Shown here piece after piece: positions 26,286-36,184 of a stretch of 64,000 nt of DNA. The translations under genes were made by a program, and so were the position numbers. Location of the stretch: positions 26,285 to 90,284 of the forward strand of contig JAETRQ010000008.1 in NCBI GenBank assembly GCA_021770095.1, written 5' to 3'. Origin of the DNA: Eubacteriaceae bacterium. Lineage in GTDB: Bacteria; Bacillota; Clostridia; Oscillospirales; Acutalibacteraceae. Below the pieces are notes generated by a model. That model searched no databases, had not been told where the DNA came from, and saw only the letters and a list, made by a program, of their open reading frames with translations. How positions within the stretch are numbered: the stretch's first letter is position 1; every line of letters starts with the position of its first letter.

Positions 26286-27392
26286 TTATTTCTTAAAGAA
26301 ATTAACAATATCTGAGAATGCATCATTGTCATTATCTGTGAAACTTGATGCTGCATTCGTGGTTGCTGCAATTGGCTGAGGAGGAGCAACTTCATTGTTG
26401 GCAGTTACAGATTTAATCTGACCGCTTGGTCCATCTTCACCAAAACGTGTTGCGATAACAGTAATAATCATTTCATCTTCAAGTTCTTCATCATAGCTTA
26501 CACCCCAAATGATTTCACAATCAGGATGAACAGCATCTGTAACGATTGATGAAGCAGCATCAACTTCTTCAAGGCCAATATCTGTTGAAGCAGTAATGTT
26601 GAGAAGAACACCGCGAGCACCATCAATAGAAGTGTTAAGAAGCGGAGAAGAAATAGCTGCACGTGCTGCGATTTCTGCCTTATCCTTACCCTTACCACGG
26701 CCAACGCCCATATGAGCATAGCCGGCATCTTTCATAATTTCTGTTACATCGGCAAAGTCAGAGTTAACAAGACCTGTTGCATTAACGAGGTCTGAAATAG
26801 ACTGAACACCTTGGCGAAGAACATCATTTGCAATCTCAAAAGCATTAAGAAGTGTAATCTTTTCAGTAGCAACTTCCTTAAGTCTTTCATTAGGAATAAC
26901 CATGATTGAGTCAACATTTTTAGCAAGTTCGTCAATACCCTTTGTTGCCTGATCCATACGACGCTTACCTTCAAATGCGAATGGTGTAGTAACAACACCT
27001 ACTGTAAGAATACCCATATCTTTTGCAATTTTTGCAACATAAGGAGCAGCACCTGTACCTGTACCGCCGCCCATACCGGCAGTAATAAATACCATATCTG
27101 CACCTGTAAGAATATCAGTTAATGCTTCTTTGCTTTCTTCAGCAGCTTTTGCACCGATTTCAGGCTTAGCACCTGCACCCATGCCCTTTGTTGATTTTTC
27201 ACCAATAAGAATTTTATGTGTGGCTGTTGACTTTGCAAGAGCCGGTTTATCTGAGTTTACAGCTACAAATTCAACATCCTGAATATTACAATGTACCATT
27301 CGGTTTACGGCATTTCCACCGCCGCCGCCTACACCGACAACTTTAATCTGTACAACTTTTGAATCATCTGTATCAATTTCGTATCTTCCCAT
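26286..27392 (-). CDS. ftsZ: Cell division GTPase FtsZ
   Basis: The tubulin-like protein that assembles the division ring. The first glycine-rich loop is VVGVGGGGGNAVNRMV, the tubulin signature GGGTGTG lies at residues 108-114, and PNERL and the T7-type loop region follow as expected. At 368 residues it is typical; the linker is short and the C-terminal peptide DAFSDIVNFFKK differs from the usual Bacillus/E. coli consensus but is in the right place for partner binding. It has its own promoter (27455-27483) in a 225-base gap after ftsQ, so it can be transcribed apart from the rest of the cluster. No ftsA is adjacent. Confidence 0.98.
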   Translation of the reverse strand: MGRYEIDTDDSKVVQIKVVGVGGGGGNAVNRMVHCNIQDVEFVAVNSDKPALAKSTATHKILIGEKSTKGMGAGAKPEIGAKAAEESKEALTDILTGADMVFITAGMGGGTGTGAAPYVAKIAKDMGILTVGVVTTPFAFEGKRRMDQATKGIDELAKNVDSIMVIPNERLKEVATEKITLLNAFEIANDVLRQGVQSISDLVNATGLVNSDFADVTEIMKDAGYAHMGVGRGKGKDKAEIAARAAISSPLLNTSIDGARGVLLNITASTDIGLEEVDAASSIVTDAVHPDCEIIWGVSYDEELEDEMIITVIATRFGEDGPSGQIKSVTANNEVAPPQPIAATTNAASSFTDNDNDAFSDIVNFFKK

Positions 27393-27454
27393 AGTTATGT
27401 TCTCCTTAATTTTAATATTCTTAATAAAATCGCATTCGATTTGCTACATTTCTT

Positions 27455-27483
27455 ATTGTAACAAGTTTGTAACCATTTTGCAA
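27455..27483 (-). promoter_or_regulatory. Promoter of ftsZ
   Basis: Minus-strand TTGCAA (27478-27483) and TACAAT (27455-27460) with a 17-base spacer, followed by a leader of about 55 bases and an AAGGAG ribosome site. Confidence 0.55.
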
Positions 27484-27617
27484 TACTTTTTTATGATTAT
27501 TTTCAAAGATTTTGACAATCTTTTCAATTCATTATTTTTAATCATTTGTATACCTTGCACAAATATAGACTTTCGTCTTATAATTCGACAAGTTTTTTAC
27601 TTTACGCAAATAAAGTC

Positions 27618-28565
27618 TTATTTTTCTGTAAAGTATATTGACTTTCCACCACTTATATTCATTGTTCCTTTTGCATTTGGATTTGACTGATTCAGCTTGT
27701 CACAGGCTGCCATGCCCTGATAGATTTTGTTTTCAAGATCATCACAAGTACCAAGTTTAAAATCAATTCGTCCTTCATAAACAACATAGTTATCACTTAT
27801 GTTGTTACTGTAAATGGCAGTTATCTGCTCAAAGTCATTATCTTTTACAACTGCAGACAGTTTATTTAAACAGGAACTAATATCTTCATCTTCAAACTCA
27901 ATGCGTGTTCCCGGATTAGCGTTTACAACCACAGCCTTTTGTATGGATATACCTTCGGCTTTTTCTGCTTTATTTTCAAGAACTTTGAAATTATCATCAA
28001 GTAAGATAAAGGTTTTATCTTCATTTTTTATAGAATAAGCAGGAGTGGCATCTGTTATATGAATTTCTATCGTATATGGCAACTGTCTTTTTATCTCTGC
28101 TTTATATATATACGGTAAATTCTGTTCAAGCATGGCTTTTGCATTTTCTGTATCGGCAAGAAAGAGGTTTTCGCCAACATCTATCGGACACTGTGCCAAT
28201 ATTTCATCACTTGCATATTTACTGCTCTCACCAACTACAGAAACATCCGTTATGTTGAAAAAAACAGTAAGTGACAGTACTACACCAACTGCAAGGAGCG
28301 TAATAATTACTAAAAGCCATATAGTGAATTTTCTTAAAGTATTTCGCTTTTTGCGTTTCTTATTGTCTTTTTGTCTTTTTTCATGACGTGTCAGCTGTTG
28401 CACCTCTGAAGAATTCTTCTGTCTTTTTTGAGATGCGTTCATACTCTGACGCTGTGCATCACGATATATTTTAGGCGGTTCAAGACCCAAGTCACCCAAA
28501 TCAACATTTGTTTCTCTGATTTTCCGTTTTTCAGTTTTCTGTTTTTTCCTTTGTGACTTCTTCAT
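27618..28565 (-). CDS. Divisome protein FtsQ/DivIB
   Basis: A bitopic division protein that bridges early and late divisome parts. The N terminus is very basic (KKSQRKKQKTEKRK), one membrane helix spans about residues 85-107 (FTIWLLVIITLLAVGVVLSL), and a POTRA-like domain follows (ITDVSVVGESSKY). ATG at 28565 is supported by AGAGGA seven bases upstream; the open frame to 28589 is rejected. It overlaps the 3' end of murA by 35 bases, a longer overlap than elsewhere in the cluster, suggesting coupled translation. Confidence 0.88.
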   Translation of the reverse strand: MKKSQRKKQKTEKRKIRETNVDLGDLGLEPPKIYRDAQRQSMNASQKRQKNSSEVQQLTRHEKRQKDNKKRKKRNTLRKFTIWLLVIITLLAVGVVLSLTVFFNITDVSVVGESSKYASDEILAQCPIDVGENLFLADTENAKAMLEQNLPYIYKAEIKRQLPYTIEIHITDATPAYSIKNEDKTFILLDDNFKVLENKAEKAEGISIQKAVVVNANPGTRIEFEDEDISSCLNKLSAVVKDNDFEQITAIYSNNISDNYVVYEGRIDFKLGTCDDLENKIYQGMAACDKLNQSNPNAKGTMNISGGKSIYFTEK

Positions 28566-29817
28566 TTTTAATCCTCTTAATATCTGCACCTAATTTATTT
28601 AAGTTTATATCCAAATCGGCATATCCTCTGTCAATGTGTGAAATTTTACTTATTTCAGAATCTCCCTGTGCTGCCAGTGCAGCTACTACCAAAGCGGCTC
28701 CGCCCCGAAGGTCAGTAGCATTCACTTTTGCTCCATGTAATGTTTTCACGCCGTTAATTACTGCAAGTTTGTCATTCACTTCGACATCTGCTCCAAACCG
28801 ATTAAGTTCGCTGACAAATCTAAACCTGTTCTCAAATATATTCTCTTTAACAACAGATGTTCCCCGTGCAACCGTCAATGCGGATACAACCATGGATTGG
28901 GAATCAGTAGGGAAAGCAGGATAAGGCATTGTTTTTATCATTTTAACTCTGCGCAGTCTCTTTGGTGCAACAATCCTCAATGCACCTTTGCTCAAATATA
29001 ATCTGCATCCCATTTCATTAAAAACAGGAAATACGGGAGCAAGATGCGTGGGTATTACATCATTTATAACAATATCCCCGCCTGTAATTGCACAGGCACT
29101 CATATATGTGGATGCCAATATTCTGTCAGGGATAATTCGGTGTTCACAGGGATGAAGTTTTTCCACACCTTCAATTTCTATCGTACTCTCTCCTGCGCCG
29201 TAAATTTTAGCACCGCATTCATTCAGGAACTGAGCCAAATCGCTTATTTCAGGTTCTCTTGCAGGATTTATTATGACAGTTTTTCCTTTTGATATTGCTG
29301 CTGCAATCATTATATTTTCTGTTGCACCTACACTCGCAAACGGAAGAATAATCTTTGCTCCGGTTAAATTACCGGCACAGCATGTGATTGATGAGCCGTT
29401 TTCTGTTATAGTTGCACCAAGACTTTTCAACGCTTTAATATGTAAGTCCACAGGCCGTGTACCTATATCACACCCGCCGGGGAGATAAATTGATGCACAA
29501 CCGACTCTTGAAATAAGCGAACCTAAAAAAAGTATTGATGAGCGCATCATACGCATAACATTTTCATCAATTTTAGAATCCGTAACATCTGTAGCATCAA
29601 TTGTAACAGTATCACCGTCACGTTTAATCTTACATCCGAGTGTCTGAAGAATATCTAAAGTCGTTTTAACATCACTTAAATCAGGGCAATTATGTATAAC
29701 ACTTTCACCTTTCACAAGAATTGATGCACATAAAATCGGCAATGCAGAATTCTTAGCACCGTGAAGTGTGACATCACCAAGTAATTTTTGCTGCCCTTTA
29801 ACCTTGAATATATCCAT
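28531..29817 (-). CDS. murA: UDP-N-acetylglucosamine 1-carboxyvinyltransferase
   Basis: First committed step of peptidoglycan precursor synthesis: enolpyruvyl transfer from PEP to UDP-GlcNAc. The start HGAKNSALPILCASIL matches the family, and Cys116 in YLPGGCDIGTRPVDLH is the catalytic residue alkylated by fosfomycin, so sensitivity to that drug at target level is expected. ATG at 29817 follows AGAGGTGAT; the longer frame to 29862 is rejected. 428 residues is normal. It sits between murG and ftsQ in the cell wall cluster. Some Firmicutes have two murA genes; whether this is the main one cannot be seen. Confidence 0.96.
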   Translation of the reverse strand: MDIFKVKGQQKLLGDVTLHGAKNSALPILCASILVKGESVIHNCPDLSDVKTTLDILQTLGCKIKRDGDTVTIDATDVTDSKIDENVMRMMRSSILFLGSLISRVGCASIYLPGGCDIGTRPVDLHIKALKSLGATITENGSSITCCAGNLTGAKIILPFASVGATENIMIAAAISKGKTVIINPAREPEISDLAQFLNECGAKIYGAGESTIEIEGVEKLHPCEHRIIPDRILASTYMSACAITGGDIVINDVIPTHLAPVFPVFNEMGCRLYLSKGALRIVAPKRLRRVKMIKTMPYPAFPTDSQSMVVSALTVARGTSVVKENIFENRFRFVSELNRFGADVEVNDKLAVINGVKTLHGAKVNATDLRGGAALVVAALAAQGDSEISKISHIDRGYADLDINLNKLGADIKRIKNEEVTKEKTEN

Positions 29818-29854
29818 TAAATCACCTCTGTATCTTGTGACAAGGAAAACCCTT

Positions 29855-29886
29855 ATCACCATATCATATGCAGTGGTGATTTTTTT
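29855..29886 (+). terminator. Plus-strand terminator-like hairpin between murG and murA
   Basis: ATCACCA (29855-29861) and TGGTGAT (29874-29880) form a stem followed by seven T residues reading on the plus strand, antisense to both genes. It would stop antisense transcription coming from within murA; on the minus strand it lacks the T run. Confidence 0.5.
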
Positions 29887-29895
29887 GCTATTTAA

Positions 29896-31014
29896 TCATT
29901 TTGCAAGAGAAATGATTATATCGGCAATTCTTTCTCTCGAATCCGTTATTGCCATTGCTTTGGCATTTTTTTCTACTTCCTTCAACTTATCACGATTGGA
30001 AAGAAGATCGTCAATCTTGCTTGCAAGAAGAGTTGGCGTCAAATCTTTTTCTTCAACAATAAAACCGGCATTACGATTGACAAGAGCCATAGCGTTATGG
30101 TACTGATGATTTTCGGCAACATATGGTGACGGAATTAAGATGGATGCCTTGCCCATCGCCTCAATTTCTGAAAGGGAGGATGCACCTGCCCTGCCTATTA
30201 CAAGGTCGGCAGCAGCCATACATACATCCATATTATCTATGTATTGTCTTACTTCAACTGTTCCCTTTTTGCCGTTAACAAATCCTTCGGCAGCAAACTT
30301 ATCAAGAAATTCTGAACCGTTCGTTCCGACTGAATGGATGTGGTAGTATTTTTCAGTGGCAGCACTGCTGATTAATACGTCATACATGGCTTCATTTATC
30401 GGCTTAGCACCGAGAGAACCACCAAATGAGAGAACCAGATATTTATCATCAGGGATACCGAGTTTTGCTCTTGCCATGTCTTTATCTGCGTTAAGAAGTT
30501 CACCGCGAACAGGAAGACCTGTAACTTCTACAGGGTTTTTCGGCTCAAGATGTTTTTTTGCATCTTCAACGGTAAGCATTACCTTGTCAACTTCTTTGGC
30601 AAGCGTTTTATTCGTTATACCGGGGAACGCATTTTGTTCGTGAATGCATGTGGGTATGCCCAGTTTAACAGCACTCTGAAGCACAGGACCCGAAACATAA
30701 CCGCCGAAACCAACTACAACATCAGGCTTGAAATCTGTAATTATCTTTTTACTTTCACCCGATGACTTTATCAGCCGCAATACAGTCTTGATATTATGTG
30801 ATATTGCAGAGGGAGAAAAGGAACGCTTAAAGCCGGATATTTTTATTGTTTTGAAATCAAAACCTGCTGACGGCACAAGACGTGCCTCCATATGGTCCGA
30901 TGTACCGACAAACATAATTTCACTGTCAGACACGGTCTCTCTGATATATGATGCAACTGCAAGTGCAGGATTGATATGACCTGCCGTACCACCGGTAGCA
31001 AATAAAATTCTCAT
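29896..31014 (-). CDS. murG: UDP-GlcNAc:lipid I N-acetylglucosaminyltransferase
   Basis: Makes lipid II on the inner face of the membrane. The GT28 start FATGGTAGHINPALAVASYI, the block VVGFGGYVSGPVL and IHEQNAFPGITNKTLA, and the donor-site GRAGASSLSEIEAMGKASILIPSP are all in place. 372 residues is usual. It follows ftsW with an 8-base gap, a common pairing of the flux enzyme with the glycan polymerase. Confidence 0.97.
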   Translation of the reverse strand: MRILFATGGTAGHINPALAVASYIRETVSDSEIMFVGTSDHMEARLVPSAGFDFKTIKISGFKRSFSPSAISHNIKTVLRLIKSSGESKKIITDFKPDVVVGFGGYVSGPVLQSAVKLGIPTCIHEQNAFPGITNKTLAKEVDKVMLTVEDAKKHLEPKNPVEVTGLPVRGELLNADKDMARAKLGIPDDKYLVLSFGGSLGAKPINEAMYDVLISSAATEKYYHIHSVGTNGSEFLDKFAAEGFVNGKKGTVEVRQYIDNMDVCMAAADLVIGRAGASSLSEIEAMGKASILIPSPYVAENHQYHNAMALVNRNAGFIVEEKDLTPTLLASKIDDLLSNRDKLKEVEKNAKAMAITDSRERIADIIISLAK

Positions 31015-31022
31015 CCAATCAC

Positions 31023-32252
31023 CTATACTTTCTTTTGACTTGACTTTCTTGAAACGGCAAGAACAACACCGATTTCAAACAAAAGCATTAACAATGCGGT
31101 TCCGCCATATGAAAAGAACGGAAGTGCAATACCTGTATTTGGTATTGTATCGGTAACAACCATGATATTGAGCCCTACCTGAATACCAATCTGAGCAACA
31201 ATACCAATTACAAGAAGTGAACCGAACTTATCCTGACATCTGGATGCAATAACAAACCCTCTGATAACAAGAGCAGCAAACAGAAGGATTATAACTGCTG
31301 CGCCTATAAATCCGAGTTCTTCACATACGATTGAAAAAATAAAGTCATTCTGCGGCTCTGAAACGTAAAGGTATTTTTGCTTGGAATTTCCCAATCCTAC
31401 ACCAAAAAATCCTCCCGACCCAATCGCGTAAAGAGAATTATTTGTCTGCCATCTGTCACCTGCAGGGTCAAAATCTTTATCAAGCCATGCTCTGATACGA
31501 TCACCTGCATAATTTTCAAGCATTTCAGGGAATGTTATAACAACAAATATAACTAATATCAAAACACCCAAACCGAATGCAAATAATTTCCAGTCACTGC
31601 CACCTGCAAACATAAGAGTAGCACCGATAAGAAACATCAGAATCGTACATGACATATGATGTTCCAATACGATTAATCCGCAAAATACAGCAATAATACA
31701 AAGCGGATACACAATTCCGTATTTAAAAGTACGCATTTTGGAATAATAATTGCTTATATATCCTGCAAAGGCAAGAATAATTGAAAATTTCGCAAGATCT
31801 GACGGCTGAAAGGTAAGTCCTCCCGGAAGAGGAATCCATCTTTTGAAATCACTGCCGTCTGCACCGCCGACATTTGTATGCACAAACAGAACTAAAACAA
31901 GCAGTATCAATGTAATACAAAGCAGTGGAATATTGACAACTTTCAGCCATTTATAATTCACTTTTGACATGACAAACATAGCCACAATGCCAATAACAGC
32001 AAAAATGAACTGACGCGTAAAAAAGTAATAAGAATCGTGATTCTTATAATAATAAGCATTCGGATATGATGATGAAAACAGCATAATCAGACCGATTGTC
32101 AGCAAAGCAATTGTTATTGCAAGAAATGGTATATCAATACTGCCCGTTACAAAAAAAGCCTCTTTACCTATACTATTCGTCTTTTTTGTATGAGACTTGA
32201 TAATCTTTGAATTACCATTATCTGCTACACTTTGAGCCATAATAATCGCCAT
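31023..32252 (-). CDS. FtsW/SpoVE-type peptidoglycan glycosyltransferase
   Basis: A SEDS-family polymerase of lipid II that works with a class B PBP. About ten membrane spans begin after residue 35; the conserved loop GAKRWI is seen as DFKRWIPLPGGLTFQPSDLAKF, and ISYGGTAL-type ending as PFFSYGGTALLML. 409 residues. Two Met codons (32252, 32240) are possible starts: AAAGGAT lies too close to the first and rather far from the second, so the start is open by four residues. In this cluster position it could be vegetative FtsW or sporulation SpoVE. Confidence 0.93.
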   Translation of the reverse strand: MAIIMAQSVADNGNSKIIKSHTKKTNSIGKEAFFVTGSIDIPFLAITIALLTIGLIMLFSSSYPNAYYYKNHDSYYFFTRQFIFAVIGIVAMFVMSKVNYKWLKVVNIPLLCITLILLVLVLFVHTNVGGADGSDFKRWIPLPGGLTFQPSDLAKFSIILAFAGYISNYYSKMRTFKYGIVYPLCIIAVFCGLIVLEHHMSCTILMFLIGATLMFAGGSDWKLFAFGLGVLILVIFVVITFPEMLENYAGDRIRAWLDKDFDPAGDRWQTNNSLYAIGSGGFFGVGLGNSKQKYLYVSEPQNDFIFSIVCEELGFIGAAVIILLFAALVIRGFVIASRCQDKFGSLLVIGIVAQIGIQVGLNIMVVTDTIPNTGIALPFFSYGGTALLMLLFEIGVVLAVSRKSSQKKV

Positions 32253-32325
32253 ATCCTTTCCGCCCTATATCTGAATAAGAATTACATCATCATACCAATG
32301 GCTATATGATGCGTAATATATAAAA

Positions 32326-33372
32326 TTAATATTTTAAACCAAAATAATAAACTGCCACACCGATTGCACAGCCTACTAAATTAACAAAAGAAAAAACAAA
32401 ACAGATTTTTTTCTCTTTCCAGCCGCACATTTCAAAATGGTGGTGAATAGGTGCCATTTTGAATACACGTTTGCCGTGTGTGATTTTGAAATATCCGATT
32501 TGAATGATGTCACTCATAGTCTCACATACATAAACAATGCCTACCGGTAAAAGAATGAGCGGACATTTACATAAGTAACCAAGAGCAACAACCATACCGC
32601 CGAGGAACAGCGAACCGGTATCACCCATAAAGGTTTTTGCCGGATTCCAGTTCCAGCACAAAAAGCCGAGCACACCGCCGAGCAGTGCTCCTGCAAAAAT
32701 TTTTAATCCGGTGAAATTCATAATTGTGCCGATTATGATAAATGTTACTGCAACCGTTACTGTTACGGATGAACAAAGACCGTCGATACCATCTGTCAAA
32801 TTAACTGAGTTTACACATCCGTAAATAATAAAGAATGATATTGCCCAGAAAATAATTGCAGTAAAAATATTTTTTTCAAAATTTACTGTTCCCACAAAAG
32901 GAATATACCAACTTGTATTGTGCGACAGCCAGAGAGTGAGAATATAACCAAAGGTCAAAATAAGCTGACCTGCTGTTTTCTGTTTAGCAGTGAGGCCTTC
33001 ATTTCTTTTCATTTTGATTTTGATAAAATCATCGGCAAAGCCAACAATTCCGCAGCCGAGTGCAAGAATAAGCCCTGAGATAAGAAGAACAAGTTCACGA
33101 TGATTTTGCTGGCTCATAATATCATTTGTCTCAATCTGAACATCCATAGCAAACATAGATACTATCATTGTTACAACAAATGAAAGAATTATGCCGATAA
33201 TAAACATTAATCCGCCCATATTCGGGGTGCCTTGCTTTGCTTTATGCCAAGACGGTCCTATGTCAAGAATTGTCTGACCGAATTTAAGTTTTCTCAGCCA
33301 TGGAATCACAACAAAACCGAGTGCTGCTGTTATTCCGAATGCCAACACAATACTAATAATTACACTTACCAT
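32326..33372 (-). CDS. mraY: Phospho-N-acetylmuramoyl-pentapeptide transferase
   Basis: Transfers phospho-MurNAc-pentapeptide to undecaprenyl phosphate (lipid I). Motifs: FADDFIKIKMKRNEGLTAKQK with the catalytic DD, VNLTDGIDGL, and the late HHHFE in MAPIHHHFEMCG. About ten spans. ATG at 33372 overlaps the murF stop by one base (TAATG) and follows AGGTGGGG; an upstream GTG in the same frame is rejected. A 73-base gap to ftsW lacks the murD usual in Bacillus. Confidence 0.97.
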   Translation of the reverse strand: MVSVIISIVLAFGITAALGFVVIPWLRKLKFGQTILDIGPSWHKAKQGTPNMGGLMFIIGIILSFVVTMIVSMFAMDVQIETNDIMSQQNHRELVLLISGLILALGCGIVGFADDFIKIKMKRNEGLTAKQKTAGQLILTFGYILTLWLSHNTSWYIPFVGTVNFEKNIFTAIIFWAISFFIIYGCVNSVNLTDGIDGLCSSVTVTVAVTFIIIGTIMNFTGLKIFAGALLGGVLGFLCWNWNPAKTFMGDTGSLFLGGMVVALGYLCKCPLILLPVGIVYVCETMSDIIQIGYFKITHGKRVFKMAPIHHHFEMCGWKEKKICFVFSFVNLVGCAIGVAVYYFGLKY

Positions 33373-34724
33373 TATTTTCCCCACCTATCATATACATTAT
33401 GGATTACATCCTCAAGTTTCATTCCTCTTGATGCTTTAAAAATTACAGTGTCACCTTCTTTTAAAGTATCAATCAGATGATTTGCAAGTTCTTCTTTTGT
33501 ATCAAAATGCAATGCGTTGGATACGCCGTTTTCTTTTGCCGATAGATTTATGAGCTTTGCTTTTTCACCTACCGTAAACAGATAATCAATGTTGTTATCA
33601 GCAACAATTTTCCCTGTTTGCTTATGTGCTTCATCTGAAAAATCGCCAAGTTCAAGCATATCTGACAATACCGCAATCCGTCTTTTGCAATCTGTTCCGG
33701 CAAGCGTCATAATGCCGGCTTTCATTGAATCGAGACTTGCATTGTAACAATCTTCAATAACAGTTATACCCTTAAAGTCAACCGACTTCTGTCTCATACC
33801 TTCAGGAACATATCCTGCAAGAGCATCCGCACACGTCTGTGCATCAATATCAAGAAAATATCCAACAGCAAATGCAGACAATGCGTTATAAACATTATGT
33901 ATGCCAATAGTCGGAATTGTTATTGTTTGCAAATTCCCATAATAATGAACATCAAAACTTGTTGAACCATTTGATTCAATAATATTCTCTGCCTTGAAAT
34001 CGCCATTATCAACCCCATAAAAGCAAATGTTGTAATCATCATTCTTCACACCTGACAACATATCGTTATCCGCATTCAGAATAAGAGTCGAACCTTTTTC
34101 AAGACCATCAAGTATCTCAAGTTTCGCTTTTAGTATGCCTTCTCTTGAACCCAGATTTTCTATATGAGAAGTACCGACATTGGTTATCAGGGCAATAGTA
34201 GGCTTTGCTGCAGTCGAAAGGCGGTGAATTTCACCAAAATGGTTCATTCCCATTTCTATAACAGCCGCCTGTGTACTGCTGTCAATTTGAAAAAGCATTT
34301 GGGGCAAGCCGATTTCGTTGTTCATATTCCCCTGTGTTTTTATTGATTTATATTTTGAATGAACAACAAGATAGGTAAATTCCTTTGTGGTAGTTTTACC
34401 GACTGAACCTGTCAGTCCAACCAAATGCAAATTGAATTTTGAACGGTAATATCCGCCGAGTGTAAGCAGTGCTTTTGAAGTGTCAGAAACTTTAACATAA
34501 TTACCGCTTATAGCAACATCACTGTGTATCATAACCGCTGCTGCACCTTTATCAAGTGCCTCCTGTGCAAAACAGTGGGCATCAAACCGTTCGCCCTTTA
34601 TACAGATAAACAAGCAGCCGTCTGTTATTTTTCTTGTATCAATGCAAATGCTGTTAACTTCACAATCATGATTGAATGTACCATCACAAGCAAGTGCAAT
34701 TTCACTTAATTTTAATTTTTCCAT
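33372..34724 (-). CDS. murF: UDP-MurNAc-tripeptide:D-Ala-D-Ala ligase
   Basis: Adds D-Ala-D-Ala to the UDP-MurNAc tripeptide with ATP. The P-loop is GLTGSVGKTTTKEF, followed by MGMNHFGEI and by TNVGTSHIENLGSREGI. VIEDCYNASLDSMKAGI is specific to MurF. 450 residues, normal. Two bases separate its start from the murE stop, so the two ligases are coupled. Confidence 0.96.
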   Translation of the reverse strand: MEKLKLSEIALACDGTFNHDCEVNSICIDTRKITDGCLFICIKGERFDAHCFAQEALDKGAAAVMIHSDVAISGNYVKVSDTSKALLTLGGYYRSKFNLHLVGLTGSVGKTTTKEFTYLVVHSKYKSIKTQGNMNNEIGLPQMLFQIDSSTQAAVIEMGMNHFGEIHRLSTAAKPTIALITNVGTSHIENLGSREGILKAKLEILDGLEKGSTLILNADNDMLSGVKNDDYNICFYGVDNGDFKAENIIESNGSTSFDVHYYGNLQTITIPTIGIHNVYNALSAFAVGYFLDIDAQTCADALAGYVPEGMRQKSVDFKGITVIEDCYNASLDSMKAGIMTLAGTDCKRRIAVLSDMLELGDFSDEAHKQTGKIVADNNIDYLFTVGEKAKLINLSAKENGVSNALHFDTKEELANHLIDTLKEGDTVIFKASRGMKLEDVIHNVYDRWGK

Positions 34725-34726
34725 AA

Positions 34727-36163
34727 TCAGTCAAGAGTTGCAAGAATCTCTGCAACTGCTTCTCTTTCATCAAAATGTATTGTGCCTGTCGGCAGAATCT
34801 GATATGTCTCATGACCTTTACCGGCAAGGAGAATTATATCATCTGTCTGTGCATTTTTTATTGCATAAGCAATTGCTTCTTTTCTGTTTTCAACAACTTT
34901 ATAAGGTGTTGTGATACCCTCCATACCCACAAGTATATCTTTGATAATCTCTGACGGATTTTCAGAACGCGGATTATCTGAAGTTACAACACAGAAATCT
35001 GAAAGTTCGGCAGCGATTTTGCCCATCTTAGGTCTCTTGGTTTTATCTCTGTCTCCGCCGCATCCAAATAATGTGACAACTCTGCCCTTCGCAATCTCTT
35101 TGAGCGAAGTAATTATATTTTCAAGTCCGTCGGGTGAATGCGCATAGTCAATAATGATTGTAAAATCGCGATTCGTCGGCACAACTTCAATTCTGCCTTT
35201 TACGCCATTTGACTTACTGATTGCACTGAGAACATCGTCAAATCCAATTCCAAGAGCCAGCGCACATGAAGCAGCGCAAAGAGAATTGTAAACAGAAAAT
35301 CTTCCCGGAATAGGACAATTGCATCTGCCAATCATATCCCCTACCAATTCATATTCAACACCGTTTGATTTGAACTTAACATTTTTTGCAACATAAGTTG
35401 CATCATTTTTATCAACTGCGTATGTTACTACTTTATCGAATTGGAGTTCTTTAATAATTTCAAGTCCGTTTTGATCATCAGCATTGGTTACTGCAATGTC
35501 ACTGTTCTTAAACAGAATTCTTTTTGACTCAAAATAATTCTCCCATGTTTTGTGATAATCAAGATGATCCTGTGTAAGATTTGTAAATGCACCTACTGCA
35601 AATCTGAGCCCATTGACTCTTCCCTGTGCAAGAGCCTGTGAAGAAACCTCCATAACACAGTATTCACAATCTGCTTTTACCATTTGTGAGAACAGCTTCT
35701 GAAGTTCGTAAGGGTCCGGGGTTGTATATTTCGCAGGATATATTTCGTCACCAATCATATTTTGAACAGTACCGATAAGTCCGACCTTCTTGCCTGCATT
35801 TTCAAGAATTTGCTTGATTAAAAATGTAGTAGTAGTTTTACCATTTGTTCCTGTAAGACCGATAAGTTTAAGTTTATCGGCAGGATTACCGAAGAAGTTT
35901 GCGCAAATCGGAGAAAAAACTGCTCTGCTGCTTTTTACAACGACCTGATTATCAAGTCCCAAATCACGCTCAACAACAACTGCGGCAGCACCGTTATCCA
36001 GCATTTCTTTGGCTACTGTATGACCATCAAACACAGAACCTTTGACACAGACAAAAAGTGAACCTTCTTTTACAAGTCTGGAATCCTGAGTTATATCGGC
36101 AACTTCGACATCGTTATAACTGCCAAGTACTTCAATTCCTCTTAATATTTCACTGAGTTTCAT
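34727..36163 (-). CDS. murE: UDP-MurNAc-L-Ala-D-Glu:meso-diaminopimelate ligase
   Basis: Adds the third residue of the stem peptide. The P-loop reads GLTGTNGKTTTTFL. Substrate specificity is indicated by SDNPRSENP: the DNPR form is found in ligases that use meso-diaminopimelate, while lysine-adding enzymes carry a different sequence, so the cell wall is likely of the mDAP type. 478 residues. It follows the PBP gene with a 21-base gap. Confidence 0.96.
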   Translation of the reverse strand: MKLSEILRGIEVLGSYNDVEVADITQDSRLVKEGSLFVCVKGSVFDGHTVAKEMLDNGAAAVVVERDLGLDNQVVVKSSRAVFSPICANFFGNPADKLKLIGLTGTNGKTTTTFLIKQILENAGKKVGLIGTVQNMIGDEIYPAKYTTPDPYELQKLFSQMVKADCEYCVMEVSSQALAQGRVNGLRFAVGAFTNLTQDHLDYHKTWENYFESKRILFKNSDIAVTNADDQNGLEIIKELQFDKVVTYAVDKNDATYVAKNVKFKSNGVEYELVGDMIGRCNCPIPGRFSVYNSLCAASCALALGIGFDDVLSAISKSNGVKGRIEVVPTNRDFTIIIDYAHSPDGLENIITSLKEIAKGRVVTLFGCGGDRDKTKRPKMGKIAAELSDFCVVTSDNPRSENPSEIIKDILVGMEGITTPYKVVENRKEAIAYAIKNAQTDDIILLAGKGHETYQILPTGTIHFDEREAVAEILATLD

Positions 36164-36184
36164 ATGTATATCCCCTTTGAACTT

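Noticed and set aside
29044..29488. Plus-strand frames opposite murA
   Set aside because: They mirror conserved murA codons and have no independent support.
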